NCBI RefSeq assembly: GCF_030253575.1 | Contig: NC_080563.1 | Span: forward strand, 14,837,001 to 14,901,000 | DNA length: 64,000 nt | DNA from: Rhododendron vialii | Lineage: Eukaryota > Streptophyta > Magnoliopsida > Ericales > Ericaceae | Direction of reading: 5' to 3' | Shown: positions 1-11,415 of the stretch, in pieces | Layout: each line of letters starts with the position of its first letter | How positions within the stretch are numbered: position 1 is the first letter of the stretch | The notes under the pieces: generated by a model | The model's database searches: none | Told to the model about the DNA's origin: nothing | The model's input: only the letters and a program-made list of their open reading frames with translations | Made by a program: the position numbers and the translations under genes

Positions 1-1830
1 GAAAGAACTTGCAAGTGCCATAATCATGCATGAGTATCCCCTTTCAATTGTGGACCATGTTGGATTTAAGAGGTATTCAAATGCTCTTCAACCTTTATTT
101 AAGGTGCCGTGTAGGAACACGATGAAAGCTGAAATATTTAAGATTTATGAGTACCAGAGGGGGAAGACAATGAGTTTGGTGGTGAGTAATGCAAGTAGAT
201 TAGCTATCACAACGGATATGTGGACTTCAAGTAATCAAAAGAAAGGCTTCATGGCTGTCACAACGCACTTTATTGATGATTCTTGGACTTTGCAAATTCG
301 CATTTTGAGGTATTTCTAACTTATATCGCTATATTTATTCCTTTATGCAATGTAAATCTTCATTTTTCTATTTTTAACTAAATATCAATGTTGCATGTTA
401 GGTTCATATATGTGCCATGTCTACATACAAAAGAAGTTCTATGTGACCAATTGTTGAATTGTTTGATAGATTGAAACATTGATAGGAAGATTTCAAGTAT
501 AACGGTTGATAATTGCTCTACCAATGATGCCATGATTGATCTTTTGTGGGACAAACTTGATAGTGCGTCGCTCATGTTGGGTGGGGATTTATTTCATATG
601 CGTTGTTGTGCGCACATTCTTAATCTTATTGTTAAAGATGGGTTGGATGTTATCAAGGTGGGTATTGAGAAAATTCGGGACAGCGTAGCTTATTGGACAG
701 CATTACAAAAAAGAGACGAAAAACTTGAAGAAACAGTCCGCCAATTGAATGTGACTAGTACTAAGAAATTAGAACTTGATTGTGCGACTAGGTGAAATTC
801 AACTTTCTTGATGCTTCAAACAGCCCGACTTTATAAGGATGTGTTCATTCGCTTAAGCAAACGGGATGCTCAATATAATTCCTTACCGAGTGAACGTGAG
901 TGGGGGTTTGCTAAAGATTTTTGTCAGAAGCTCAAATTTTTTTTAAGGTGACAGAGTTGTTTTCTGGAATTAAATACCCCACTACTAATCAATGCTTTCC
1001 AAATATATGTGAGATTAGACTTGAATTAAGAGATTGGCTCCATTCTGAGAATCAGGTGATTAGGGAAATGGCCAAAAGAATGGTGGAAAAATTTGACAAG
1101 TATTGGTCTGTGGTAAATGGTGTTGTGGGGGTTTCTGCTGTATTGGATCCTAGGTATAAGATCAACGTGTTGGAATTCTACTTTAAATTATTGTTTCCAA
1201 CAAGTTATAAGGAAGAAGTTGAGAAAGTTCGTGCACTTTGTTATAAATTGCTTAAGGAGTATCAATGTCCTAGTTCAATGATGGAGGGTATTGGTGACTC
1301 TTCTTCCCAATCAAGTTCCATTGATGAAGAGTCACTATCAAAATATGATGTCTACATGCTTAGGGAGTCGAAGAGAAGTAGGACAATCGATACTGCAAAA
1401 TTGGAGTTGGATCATTATTTGTCGGAAGATGTCTTGCCAACATCCGTGGGATTTGATGTCTTGAATTGATGGAAATCACATCAACCAAGTATCCAATTTT
1501 GCAAGCCATGGCTAGGGATCTGTTAGCTATTCCGGTTTCGACGGTTGCTTCTGAGTCCGCATTTAGCACGAGTGGTAGGTTGGTGAGTCCACATCGTAGT
1601 AGACTTCATCCCGATACAATGGAAGCCTTGATGTGTGCTCAAAGTTGGTTGTGGGCTGCTGAAATGAAAGGTAATGAATTTAGTATCTTGCATTTTTCTA
1701 CTTTAGTAATCTAAAACTAGTACTTATGAATTTTTTACTTTATAATTGTTAGGTGAATCAACATCAGGGTACACCACTATATTAGATGATGCGGATACGG
1801 GGGATTCGTGCGTGACTCGTGAGGTAATTG
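1..1830 (+). pseudogene. hAT transposase (RICESLEEPER-like), decayed, 5' truncated by window
   Basis: Several collinear blocks match the plant hAT transposase called zinc-finger BED domain-containing RICESLEEPER. They are the catalytic-core start (ITTDMWTSSNQKKGFMAVT, 210-270), the block TVDNCSTNDAMIDLL after 500, the HMRCCAHILNLIVKDGL block near 595-645, a DUF4413-like middle region (921-1465), and the C-terminal hAT dimerisation block (YPILQAMARDLLAIPVST, 1490-1545, followed by ASESAFSTSGR). The N-terminal BED finger is outside the window. An intron is likely at 312-401, and another after about 1670. The reading frame is broken: in-frame TGA codons at 472-474, 793-795 and 1467-1469 each sit where family members have tryptophan, and frameshifts lie near 930 and 1480. 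It cannot make a full transposase as it stands. Confidence 0.9.
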
Positions 1831-2599
1831 GCATTTCTCTTACGTCTCTCGTGGTTTTAACATTACATATTGCTCATATTAATTGAACTTTTTTTGTTGA
1901 TATTAATTCACTTTTTTTGCCTTTCAATTTAACAGATATGAACTCAGCAAATGGAAGTTGGCATTTCAAGATGGAAATCAAAATTGATTTTATTTTTCCA
2001 TCTCTTAATTCTGCAAATGGAACTTTGTATTATTTCAAGATTTGTGATGTGGTGCGATGTGGTGACTGAACTTTGCATTATTTCAACTTTGGCTGGACTG
2101 ATTGGTGTGCATGTGGTGACTGGAATCACTGGACTGACTAAAGTTTGTATTAGTTTTACTTTGCTTTATAGTTGTTTTGTGGATTGATTGACAGCATGTG
2201 GTGGGTGTTTTGTTGTGAATGTTGGTAGCTATTATCTATTGAGAATGTTGGGATATAAAATGGTTCACTGGTGGCTATCAAGGGTGTATTAGTCTTTTGT
2301 ATTTTGTCAAGAAAAGGTCAATTATTTGTTTACAAGGTTATTTTTGCTTGATTTAAAGGTGTTATTCACTATAAACTTGGTAGGATTAGTTTTTTTCCTT
2401 CATTAAAATGATCAGTATTTTTGCTTGATTTCGATTATCCGTTCGGTTCGGTTATTACCCGATATCCGTTCGGTTCGGTTATGGTTACCCAGTTCCCTCC
2501 CCGTTCGGTTATCAGGGCGGATATGGGTGGTACTTCGGTTTCGGGTATCGGGTACGGAATACCCAATATCCGCCCCGTTTGCCCCGAATGCCATCTCTA
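1..2599 (+). mobile_element. hAT-superfamily DNA transposon, 3' part (5' end outside window)
   Basis: The segment holds the remnant transposase described separately and, at its right edge, a GC-rich stretch made of repeated CGGTTCGG-type units (about 2435-2590) that ends in TGCCATCTCTA at 2589-2599. Read on the reverse strand this is TAGAGATGGCA, which resembles the terminal inverted repeat of many plant hAT elements. The left terminus and the paired 8-bp target duplication lie outside the window, so the boundary at 2599 is inferred. Between 1830 and 2430 no coding signal is visible. Confidence 0.6.
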
Positions 2600-2759
2600 A
2601 ATTAAATTATCATATTTTAACTTATCTAAATACTCATTTTCAATTAAGCTCATAGTCAATCCACATAATCTCTTGGATGAAAACTATACATACTCCTATT
2701 TTTTTTCTTTGTTGGATTTATCATTTTTTATAAAGTTATGATTTTTTTTTTGTCTTTGC
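2600..2759. other. AT-rich spacer
   Basis: A short AT-rich stretch with T-runs. Nothing recognised. Confidence 0.5.
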
Positions 2760-4666
2760 CCTGACGATGATCCACCAACAGCAACATGGCAGCCCAATAC
2801 CGAGGGGAAACCAACATGTGACAGATCAACGTGGTAGCCCTGACGATGATCCAACAACAACAACACTGTCTCTAATCCGCTGCACGTCAAAACAAAACAT
2901 GAAAAGACATAACAATCACATTAAAAAATATCAACTAGCAAGCAAATGTTAACTTGTATCGACAAATTCAACATCCAGCCCTTTTACAACTGGAACAGAC
3001 CATCCAATCACAAACCAACAAGCCCCCCTAAATTTCCAAGACTATATATTTTCTGAAAAGTGTTATATACACCCAATAAATCCTTCGCTGTGAGAAGATG
3101 ACCAGAAAATTCTGCACTAGCCCTTAAGCTCTCAAGCCTATACCTCCAACTGAAAGCCTTTACCGACCTTTCTTCCCAATCACATGGATAGAGGATCCAT
3201 CATCCAAATAATCTGCAAAGTTAAAATATTGTCCACCCTCCAACAACAAGGGCAAGACCTATCTTTTTCTAGAACAATTTTAAGTCTCCTTATCACAAAT
3301 ATTCCAATCTACATGAATTCGTCAACTACATCACAGTTTGATTTAGAACAAAAAATGAACAAAATAATAAATGTACAGCAAGATTACCTTGCAATCCAGC
3401 CCAGACGTAAAGTCATTTTGGATAACTAAGAATATGCATCAATGGGGTACTACTATAAAGAAAAAAATTTGATAAATTGTCGGATGAATTATCCCTTAAC
3501 TACTTTCGTATATTTTCGAAAATTTGGGGTATGTGCAAATTCTCCCAATTAATATTAGGTGGGCGAATACTTGTACAATAGTTTATACAAATGCGCACAC
3601 TTTCTTTTTATAGTCATCCACCCCCTCAATGAATGGTTAGGATTATTTTCATATAACAACCCATATTCTTAGAACTCTCCCAATCAATATATTTCTGTCT
3701 TTCACGTCTCTAAAATATTTCAGAACTCTCCACAAAAATCTAGCATATAATAGAGTTATTTACAATCTTGTTGAACATTCCAGAAGAAAAAATGTGGAGT
3801 AGTTCTCATTTTTTATAAGTATTTTATCGAATAATATGGTTTTGCAACAAAAAGTTAGATAGTTTGAATAAACACTTAGGAATATCTAATTGAGATAGTA
3901 TATTTTTAATAAATGATTAAAATGTTAAAAAATGGCTTTAACTATTGAAGTAGGACCTATTATGGACTTCAAATAAAACAAATAATGTTCACTCTATTTT
4001 CAGTTATTGAAAAAATTTCTTAATATGCACATAATTGTGTTATTTAATTGGTTTAACTGTATACAAATAATATTATTTGATTAAAGTAAAACTTAAACTA
4101 TCAATTGAAAAAAAAACTAAAAATGAAACAAACAAAAAATTACAGTGGAGACCCATGACACCTCCTAGAGCCATAGTAGGTTGTTTGATATACATCAACA
4201 ACTCCTCTAATAAAACAAAATCAACTTTCTCAACCGAAACTTTACACTTCTTTAACAACTTAACCGAAACTTTACACTTCTTTAACAACTTTGTAATTAA
4301 CTCCCCAAGACTTATCAACGAGACCACAGGTTCATCAAGACCTTTATCAAACATTGATTCCAAATACATCTACTTCATCGTACCAAAAGAGAACCGATGA
4401 TACTTCGGTGCTTTTACCAAAACCAATGAGAAAAGCAATTAATATTCTGTTAAGATATATTTGTTAACAAACACAGGTTGATAACGAAACCTAAATCCAA
4501 CGGCAATGGCTAATGGTTGATTAACCAAGATCGGATTGCTGAATCCAACAGATTTTGCACTTTCCCTCACTCTACACCTGTGATCCATCATTCAAACTTT
4601 AAAGTACAACAATTGTACATTTCAATTCCTAGCTTCGATTGAAATCAGAAAAAATGAAGCCCATTG
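2760..4666 (-). pseudogene. Hsp70-like gene copy I, degenerate
   Basis: Read on the reverse strand, 4400-4150 encodes LITKLLKKCKVSVEKVDFVL and then KQPTMALGG. This corresponds to the helix preceding, and the strand of, the end of an Hsp70 ATPase lobe (family pattern: VEKCLRDA...DVVLVGG...AVAYGAA). A downstream exon at about 3240-3040 encodes DRSCPCCWRVDN and KAFSWRYRLESLRA, matching the corresponding exon of copy III. Between them, 3437-4150 is an AT-rich insertion that copy II shares. A 30-bp unit is tandemly repeated at 4232-4261 and 4262-4291. The frame is broken and no start codon or complete ATPase domain is present. The Hsp70 link is an inference from aligned motifs across three copies in this window. 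It is a pseudogene or gene fragment. Confidence 0.5.
4232..4291. repeat. 30-bp direct tandem duplication inside Hsp70-like copy I
   Basis: Two adjacent 30-base units (4232-4261, 4262-4291) are identical. The change keeps the reading frame and adds ten residues to the reverse-strand reading. Copies II and III have a single unit, so it arose in copy I after duplication. Confidence 0.85.
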
Positions 4667-4775
4667 AAACCAATTGTATCGACGGGTTTCACAACTCGAA
4701 CTGGCTATGGCTCTCCAATAAAAAGGGCGGGCTTAGGAACTTTATATGCATCCATAAATGGTTATAGATCTCGAA

Positions 4776-5191
4776 CTGCCCTTTGAAACCTCAACTTGGT
4801 TATGCTATCAAGCCTATACTCCCCAAGCGGACTTCCGTAAGGTGCGACGTGTACCGGGCAATCAATCGGAGGTGCTCTGCTGGGCTGTAATAGCGAATAG
4901 GAGTTACTATATCCACCCTGAAGATCTTGATTTTTTCCTATTTGAAATATTGTTTATTCCAAGGAAAAGGAAGTCATTTTGGGCTGCCCTTTGAAACCTC
5001 AACTTGGTTATGCTATCAAGCCTATACTCCCCAAGCGGACTTCCGTAAGGTGCGACGTGTACCGGGCAATCAATCGGAGGTGCTCTGCTGGGCTGTAATA
5101 GCGAATAGGAGTTACTATATCCACCCTGAAGATCTTGATTTTTTCCTATTTGAAATATTGTTTATTCCAAGGAAAAGGAAGTCATTTTGGG
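4776..5191. repeat. Perfect 208-bp tandem duplication
   Basis: Bases 4776-4983 and 4984-5191 are identical by eye over all 208 positions, directly adjacent, with no spacer. Base composition is nearer 47% GC than the AT-rich surroundings. An open frame of about 70 residues runs through each unit on the + strand (it contains RKVRRVPGNQSEVLCWAVIA) without stops, but 208 is not a multiple of three, so the two units are in different frames. I do not recognise the encoded peptide. Capture of organellar or other gene sequence is possible but not shown. Confidence 0.9.
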
Positions 5192-5220
5192 TTTGATAGC
5201 CAGCAGCATACAAGGCGTAA

Positions 5221-6690
5221 CCAGAAATATGCATCAATGAGGTACTATAAAGAAAAAAATTCGATAATAACAAGGATGGACGGATTAATTATAAGTATCT
5301 ATATTTTGTATTAAAGATGAGATCGTTTATCGACTTTCATATGTTTTCGGAAATTCGGAGTAGGTGCAAATTCTCCCAATTAATATTAGGCGGGCGAATA
5401 TTTGTACAATAGTTTATACAAATGCACACACTCTCTTTTTATAGGCATCCACCTCCTCAATGAACGGTTAGGATTATTTTCATATAACAACCCATATTCT
5501 CTTTTAGAATTCTCCTAAAAAACAGATTTTCGTCTTCACATCTCTAGAATATTTCAGAGCTCTCCATAGAAGTCTAGCATATAATAGAGTTTTTTACAAT
5601 CTTGTTGAACATTCTGGAAGAAAAATGTGGCGTAGACCATTCTTATTTTTTATAAGTATTTTATCAAATAATATGGTCTTGCAACAAAAAGTTAGATATT
5701 TAATTTGAATACACACTTAGGAATATCTAATTGAGATAGTATTTTTTTAAAATAATTAAAATGTTAAAAAATAGTTTTGACCATTGAAGTAAGATCTATT
5801 ATGGATTCTAAATAAAATAAATAATGTTCACCCTATTTTCAGTTATTGAAAAAATTCCTTGATATGCACGTAATTGTGTTAGTTAATTAGTTCAACTATA
5901 TAAAAATAATATTGTTTGATTAAAGTAAAACTTAAATTCAATTGAAAAAAAAAACTAAAAATTAAACAAACAAAAAATTTGCAGTGGGGCCCATGCCCCA
6001 CTGGACCTAAGGTGGCTCCGCCACTAACCGCATATAATAGCGGCTCCTATATATAACCATAGTAGGTTGTTTGACAAACATCAATAACTCTTCCAATAAA
6101 ACAAAATCAACTTTCTCAACTTAAAATTTACACTTGTTTAACTACTATACTTTGTAATTAACTCCCTAAGACTTATCAACGAGTCCACAAGTTCATCAAG
6201 ACCTTTATCAAACATTGATCCCAATACATTTACATCATCATACCAAAAGAAAACCACATACTTACATCATCATACCAAAAGAAAACCACATACTTCAGTG
6301 TTTTTACCAAAACCAACAAGAAGAGCAATTAATGTTCTGTTAACATACGTCAGCAAGCACAGATTGATAACGAAACCTACGTTCAATGACAGTTGCTAAA
6401 GGTTGATTAACCAAGATCGGATTGCTAAATCCAACTGATTTTGCACTTTCCCTCAATTTACGCCTGTGATCATCGTTCAAACTTAAAGGTACAACAATTG
6501 TACATTTCAATTCCTGGCTTCGATTGAAATCAGGAAAAACGAAGCCCATTGACTCAAGACTAAGCTCCATAACTGTGCCTTCAAATTCAATTAATCCCGA
6601 ACCCCTCACCTCCACTACTTTTACCTTCACCTAAACCAACCAACATTGACCTAAATCCATCGTAGCTAATTCCAAAAAAATCAAAAGAAC
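5221..6690 (-). pseudogene. Hsp70-like gene copy II, degenerate
   Basis: On the reverse strand, 6690-6340 reads FFGISYDGFRSMLVGLGEG, then an acidic/glycine linker, then VFPDFNRSQELKCTIVVPL and LSLNDDHRRKLRESAKSVGF followed by NPILVNQPLATVI. The last part aligns with the Hsp70 ATPase-lobe segment whose family form is VPxxFNxxQRxxxxxAxxxAGL...RIINEPTAAAI. The open stretch ends at 6340 and further matching sequence continues, broken, to about 6100 (SMFDKG-like and KVDFVL-like blocks, as in copy I). Bases 5221-6556 repeat 3430-4666 of copy I. Relative to Hsp70, the glutamate and threonine of the NEPTAAAI block are replaced (here NQPLATVI). It is probably not a working ATPase. I infer loss of function from these substitutions and the breaks. 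Confidence 0.5.
5226..6030. mobile_element. AT-rich insertion shared by Hsp70-like copies I and II (possible hAT-derived)
   Basis: About 800 bp interrupts the Hsp70-like reading in copy II, and a 700-bp version does so in copy I (3437-4150). The right edge in copy II is GGTGGCTCCGCCACT (ending about 6025), which is the reverse complement of the AGTGGCGGAGCC start seen in many plant hAT elements. I could not find the opposite terminus or a target duplication. It predates the tandem duplication because both copies carry it. Confidence 0.35.
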
Positions 6691-6857
6691 TAGTAGACGT
6701 TCCGTTCAAAATCACCTTCTAAATCCAAAATCACACAAATACATGAATATCAGAAAAGAAACTTCTATATTCAAAAAAAAAAAAGAAAAAGAAAAGAAAC
6801 TTCTAACCATCAAGAATGATTTCTGTTCTGGAACTGCAAGTAATTCCACATTGGTGC

Positions 6858-7839
6858 CAGTGGCGGCTCCAGAAATTTGTGGTAGGGTGTTCAGAAATTA
6901 CCTTAACTCTACTAGCTGATTTATTAACTAATAATATATGTACAAAATCTCATAAATTAGTATAAATAGTGCGGTCAAAAAATATAGCCTCTATTCTAAA
7001 AAAAATTTAACTAAGAGGCAAAATGAGAACTCAAAAATATATATTATATTTTTTGACAATTTTTTTTTTTAAAGTTGTCGTATTGCGCACTTGACAGTGT
7101 TTCGAGAATGGAAGGGGTAAATTTTTTTTACAGTTGTCTTAGACAAGTTCTCATATTTTGTATCAACATTTAACCATCATATTAATCTACTAAATTCCTT
7201 TTGAAAGAACTTGTAGCGGGTATGTTGGGGCTGACCTTCTAAAAAATATGTTGTTTTTTAGGATGACACGATGAGATTTTAATCGTAGTCTTAAATTCGA
7301 AGGAATACTAGAGTGGTAATAGGATTTTGCAACGTAGTTGAATATTTTTAAAACTTTTGTCCGTAATTCTATAAGCTAATTAAACAAAAAATAATAATGT
7401 AGTTATTATCATGAATGAAATTAACATATTTAGACCATCGACAATAAAGATGGAGACAGAATGCATATAGCACAATACCTACCCCTATAGATTCTTCTTT
7501 CTCTCTTTCTTTTTTAATTTTTTTGATTATGATTGTGAGCTGTATTTGAGGTAATGCATTAGGTGTTCAAATATAAATTACATGGATTGATGAACTGTAA
7601 TTGGATTGTGATTGAGTGTTTAATTGATTTTCGGTTGGGTGTTCAATTCTTTTTGGGTTAGGCGTTCAAGACTATTACACTTGGGTGTTCATTATTGACA
7701 TTTGAGTTGGGTGTTCATTGATATTTGGGTTGAGTGTTCAAAGTAAGGTTAGTTCAAAATTTTTACATATATTCTAAGCAAAATTTTTTGCTTTGGGTGT
7801 TCAATTGACCATGGAACTAACAATGTAGAGCCGCCTCTG
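6858..7839. mobile_element. Non-autonomous hAT element, 982 bp, with 8-bp target duplication
   Basis: The left end is CAGTGGCGGCTC (6858-6869). The right end, read on the reverse strand, is CAGAGGCGGCTC (7828-7839), giving 12-bp terminal inverted repeats with one mismatch. The 8-bp sequence ATTGGTGC flanks it on both sides (6850-6857 and 7840-7847). An 8-bp duplication with CAGxGG termini is characteristic of hAT. The interior is AT-rich with several GGTGTTCA motifs near the right end and has no transposase. Confidence 0.9.
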
Positions 7840-7847
7840 ATTGGTGC

Positions 7848-8730
7848 TTCCTGCTCGATCCAAGCAAGACCACTCCTACTCTCCTAGTCAGCCATGCAAA
7901 TTTCAGCCTGGATTCAACGGGAAGGTGTTCTCCATTTTTCAAAAGTTTAACGTGGGGTTAAGTTGGAACTACTTTCAGAAGGTGTTCAATCTCCACGGGG
8001 ACTTTTCAAATTTTTAAAAGTCTGAGCACGCAAAAAAGAAATGAGCGAGGGGAATGGAGTTTGTTATCGGGTGTATATATACCCAAGAAATTAACTGTGG
8101 TTAATTTGGAACTACTGGTGGTTAGACTAGTCACGAACAAAGCATACTGAGCGTAAAGAAATAAAGGGAATTTTTAGCATGGACTAGACTCCAGGTTTGA
8201 TTGGGTTATCTATGCATCGTGAAAATTGTGGAAGAAGCTATACTTGTGCTTGTTTTGAGGCAGCCACATCCCTAAGATGCCGAAGAAATTTTTTTTTTCC
8301 AGATGCCTAACCTTTCAACATTCAGGTAGAATTACTGCCTTTTGATGCGACCAAAACAAGCCTACCAATTAAATTGTTCTTTCTCAAGTTTGGAGACGCA
8401 ATTAATTAAAAACACAATCTTAATTTCCAAAATTCTCAACCATTAATTTTTAAGAGTATTCAGTTCGTAATTAATTTATTCACGATCCGTACTCATTGAA
8501 TTGAATTGCATAGCACAAAAACGTACTAAAAGTTCAAAACGACATAATCATATGTAGTCATGGACAGCGTAATAATTTTTGTCACATAATCCTCGAGAAT
8601 GCACTTTCGCTCACATTCTCAATCCTCACACTCGCGAATTTTACTAGTAGTTCAGAATGCTTTTCAAGGACGCCTTCACGTTCGAACAAGCAAATAAAAA
8701 CAGAGGATAACCAAAAACAGAATCGAAATT
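7848..8730. other. Intergenic spacer, nothing recognised
   Basis: No coding pattern, RNA gene or bounded element was recognised. The stretch is AT-rich to neutral in composition. Confidence 0.4.
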
Positions 8731-9100
8731 TCAGAATCGTAGAGCAGTATCGTGCTTGCAAGCCAACGGGAGAGAAATACTCTTAGCGTCCGCGGTGTGT
8801 AGTATATACCGGTCCTGCATTTTAATCGATCAACATCAACGCGACTCAGAAACAATAGATAGACACAGACATGCGAGTGTACATGCCCTAGAAATAATAC
8901 TGACCTCGGGCACGAAGAACTCGTGAACGAGCCCACGTTTCCTGTCGTGGACGATGACTATGGGAGGGGACCCCGACTCCTCCAGGCGTCTGGAGCTCCG
9001 AAGTCGTTGCAAGGCAGCATTTGAGCGGAGGTGGACGCCGGTGAAGCGGCGGTTTTGGGTGGAGGAGGGCGGAGAAGGCGCACGGAGCTTGGAGATTCAT
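8731..9100 (-). pseudogene. FDC2: Ferredoxin C2 (FdC2) remnant: frameshifted and truncated
   Basis: Exon 1 (9100 to 8905, reverse) starts MNLQAPCAFSALL, a plausible chloroplast transit peptide, and runs to GGVGVPSH. After one leftover base at 8959 the neighbouring frame continues VIVHDRKRGLVHEFFVPE, then a GT donor. Exon 2 begins at 8814 after an AG acceptor and reads DRYILHTADAKSISLPLACK. FdC2 proteins read VPSHKVTVHDRQRGVVHEF here, so a 2-base loss in the lysine codon at about 8959 explains the frameshift. The family continues ACRHGCCTSCAV, the loop holding cluster cysteines. Here the match stops after ACKH (8751) and a stop follows at 8731-8733, so the 2Fe-2S ligands and the rest are absent. 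It lies 2.6 kb from a group-1 LEA gene, the neighbour FdC2 has in Arabidopsis as I recall it. It is a clear pseudogene. Confidence 0.8.
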
Positions 9101-9920
9101 CGGAGGTTTTTCTCTCTGTTTTGTTTCAGGTTGAAGAAGTTCGTGGCGCACGATGATAACGGAAGCAGGATACGAGGTGAAATGCAGTTGGATTCATCGG
9201 AGGTTTTTCTAGGGCATGGCCATGTGATACTCCGGATCATTCTATAACCATACATTCTCGTAAAAACCATGATTGAGTGGAACCTCACAAAAACGTGTGG
9301 TTCAGAGCAGTTGTGATCACTCCGGAAGTTTGTAAGGATGGGTCATTCATAAATATTACTCCGTATTATTAATTATTGTAAAACATAATAACGTCTATAT
9401 TAAATAATAATTAATTATTTATATACTTGGAACAAATCACAAATCAAAATTAGCTCAACTAAACTTTTCAACTCATAAGTACTACTACTACATAACATGG
9501 TATATTGTTTTCGATATATTTAGGAAAACGTAAATACATGTGAACTTTTTTCAATTGCATTTATAATGATGAGTAGAATTGTTTTTTAAAAAATTCTACT
9601 TTTAAAAATTCTATTTTTAAACGAAAATGGACTACATAACAAGGATGAGTCATTGACGTGATTAATCAGTAGAATTGGTTTTTAAAAAATTAAGTACTTT
9701 TATCTTAACTGGGACTGGGAGCATACATAATGATAATATGAAAAAGAAAAAAAAAGAAAAAGAAAAAGAAACAAACAAAAAGAAGATAGGAGGATATAGT
9801 AAAATACAGAACAGAGACATACTCCTACATATATAGTTGTATCTTGGTGCTCAATTATCTTAGTTTAACTTTTTATTGAATAAGAGAGGAGTTATGGGTC
9901 AGAGCATATATATATATATA
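9101..9920. other. Spacer: GC-rich then AT-rich
   Basis: The first 150 bp, upstream of the FdC2 remnant, are GC-richer and include a short repeat of GGATTCATCGGAGG-type sequence (9090 and 9190). The rest is AT-rich with a purine run at 9740-9785. No gene recognised. Confidence 0.4.
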
Positions 9921-10159
9921 CTCCCTCCGTCCCATTTTTATAGTCTATTTTCGTTTTTCGTGTCGTTCTTTTAACGTTTATATCTTCCAACATAAATTTT
10001 AAAAAATATGCAATATGGATCTTGTTTGATAGTTCTCGACTAGATCTATAATACAAAATTTTCAAAATTATGAAAAACATTGTAGATTGAAAGATATAAG
10101 CGTAGAAAGAACGACACGACAAACAAAAATAGACAATAATAAAAATAGGACGGAAGGAA
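9921..10159. mobile_element. Stowaway-type MITE, 239 bp
   Basis: The left end CTCCCTCCGTCCC (9921-9933) is the classic Stowaway (Tc1/mariner-type) terminus. The right end read in reverse gives TTCCTTCCGTCCTA, an imperfect inverted repeat that extends inward. A TA dinucleotide flanks both ends (9919-9920, 10160-10161). The two halves pair over most of their length. No coding capacity. Confidence 0.9.
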
Positions 10160-10161
10160 TA

Positions 10162-11390
10162 TTTTTTTTCAATATTGTATACATGAGGAGTAAGTGAGTT
10201 AGTTAAGAGGGGATATCCAAAAACAATCCACAACCTTAAAACTTGCCTTTGTCGAGGCTCGAAGTCTTCCATGGGATCAGCCGACCCCACTCCTTTCCTT
10301 TGGCGTCGCCCTTGGTTCAGAGTTCTGCAGAATTTTGCAAAATTTTGAAACATGATGTCATGATTTTCTCGACGATGAATTCTTTTTAGGAGTGATTTTC
10401 GCAATTTTCTTTGGTAATTTTACATAAAAAAAACAAAAAAGGGGTATGGTAGTAAAAATGGGAGTGCAGAATTACTCCCCATTCTTTTTACAGTTTGCAA
10501 GAAAGTAAATTCTGAAAACATCCAGTCAAATAAATTTAAAATGAAATTTAGATAACTCATTTTGCAAAAAAACATAATTATTACTGGAATATTTATGATA
10601 CTGTATACACTCTAAACTAGTCAAATGCACCCTCAGACCTCAGTCAAGATGAAGCAATAGCGGATCAAAATTTTGACAATAACACTCGAGAAACCTTTCA
10701 GCTAACAGCATCAAGTGTACACTAAGATGTCAAGAGAAAGAAGGTCAAAATTTAACTCTTCTTTTAAAGTGTTAATCCAACTAATTTTATTTTCTAAAAA
10801 TTCTCTAAGGCTCTCTCTATGCTTTTCTTTTCCTACTGTATCGTACTAATTTCATTTTGTATTTTTGTGATGAACGAAATTATTTTTGCCGATAAAAAAA
10901 GGGTTAATCTAACTATTCTAATAATATCAACTTTGTCGATAAAAAACACTCAGAGAGAGAAAGAAAGGAGAAAAGTTTTCGCACTCTCTTTTATTCTCTT
11001 TTTTGATAGCATTAAGAGAAATTATTTAAAAGTCTATTATTTTTACGAGTTCGATTCTCTCCGGTCTAAAATTTTAGACTGGACAAGACAGTCCAAATCC
11101 GAATCACATTGGTATAATCAATAGTTTGAATTTGCTCCGAGACTCTCTTACCTTTGCTCGGAGACTCATACCAGTATATGCCTCTGAGCAAATTCAAACG
11201 ATTAATCACAAGAATGAATGATCCAAATTTAAACTGTCACCACCAGGCTAGCTCCAACCCAAATAAGGGTAGATAGGATCCAATTCCTATTTTGCATCCT
11301 AGCTCTTTAATCTTTATGTTACCATCTGCCTTCTGCCCTACTTTTTTTTTCATTGTTTAATTTGCACTCTAAAAGATGAGTGCAGAAATG
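10162..11390. other. Spacer between MITE and LEA promoter
   Basis: Mostly AT-rich. A GC-richer patch at 10240-10330 could encode a short reverse-strand peptide (GRRQRKGVGSADP) but matches no family I can name. Nothing else recognised. Confidence 0.4.
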
Positions 11391-11415
11391 AAGCATATTG
11401 TCTTGTTGGTTTTGG

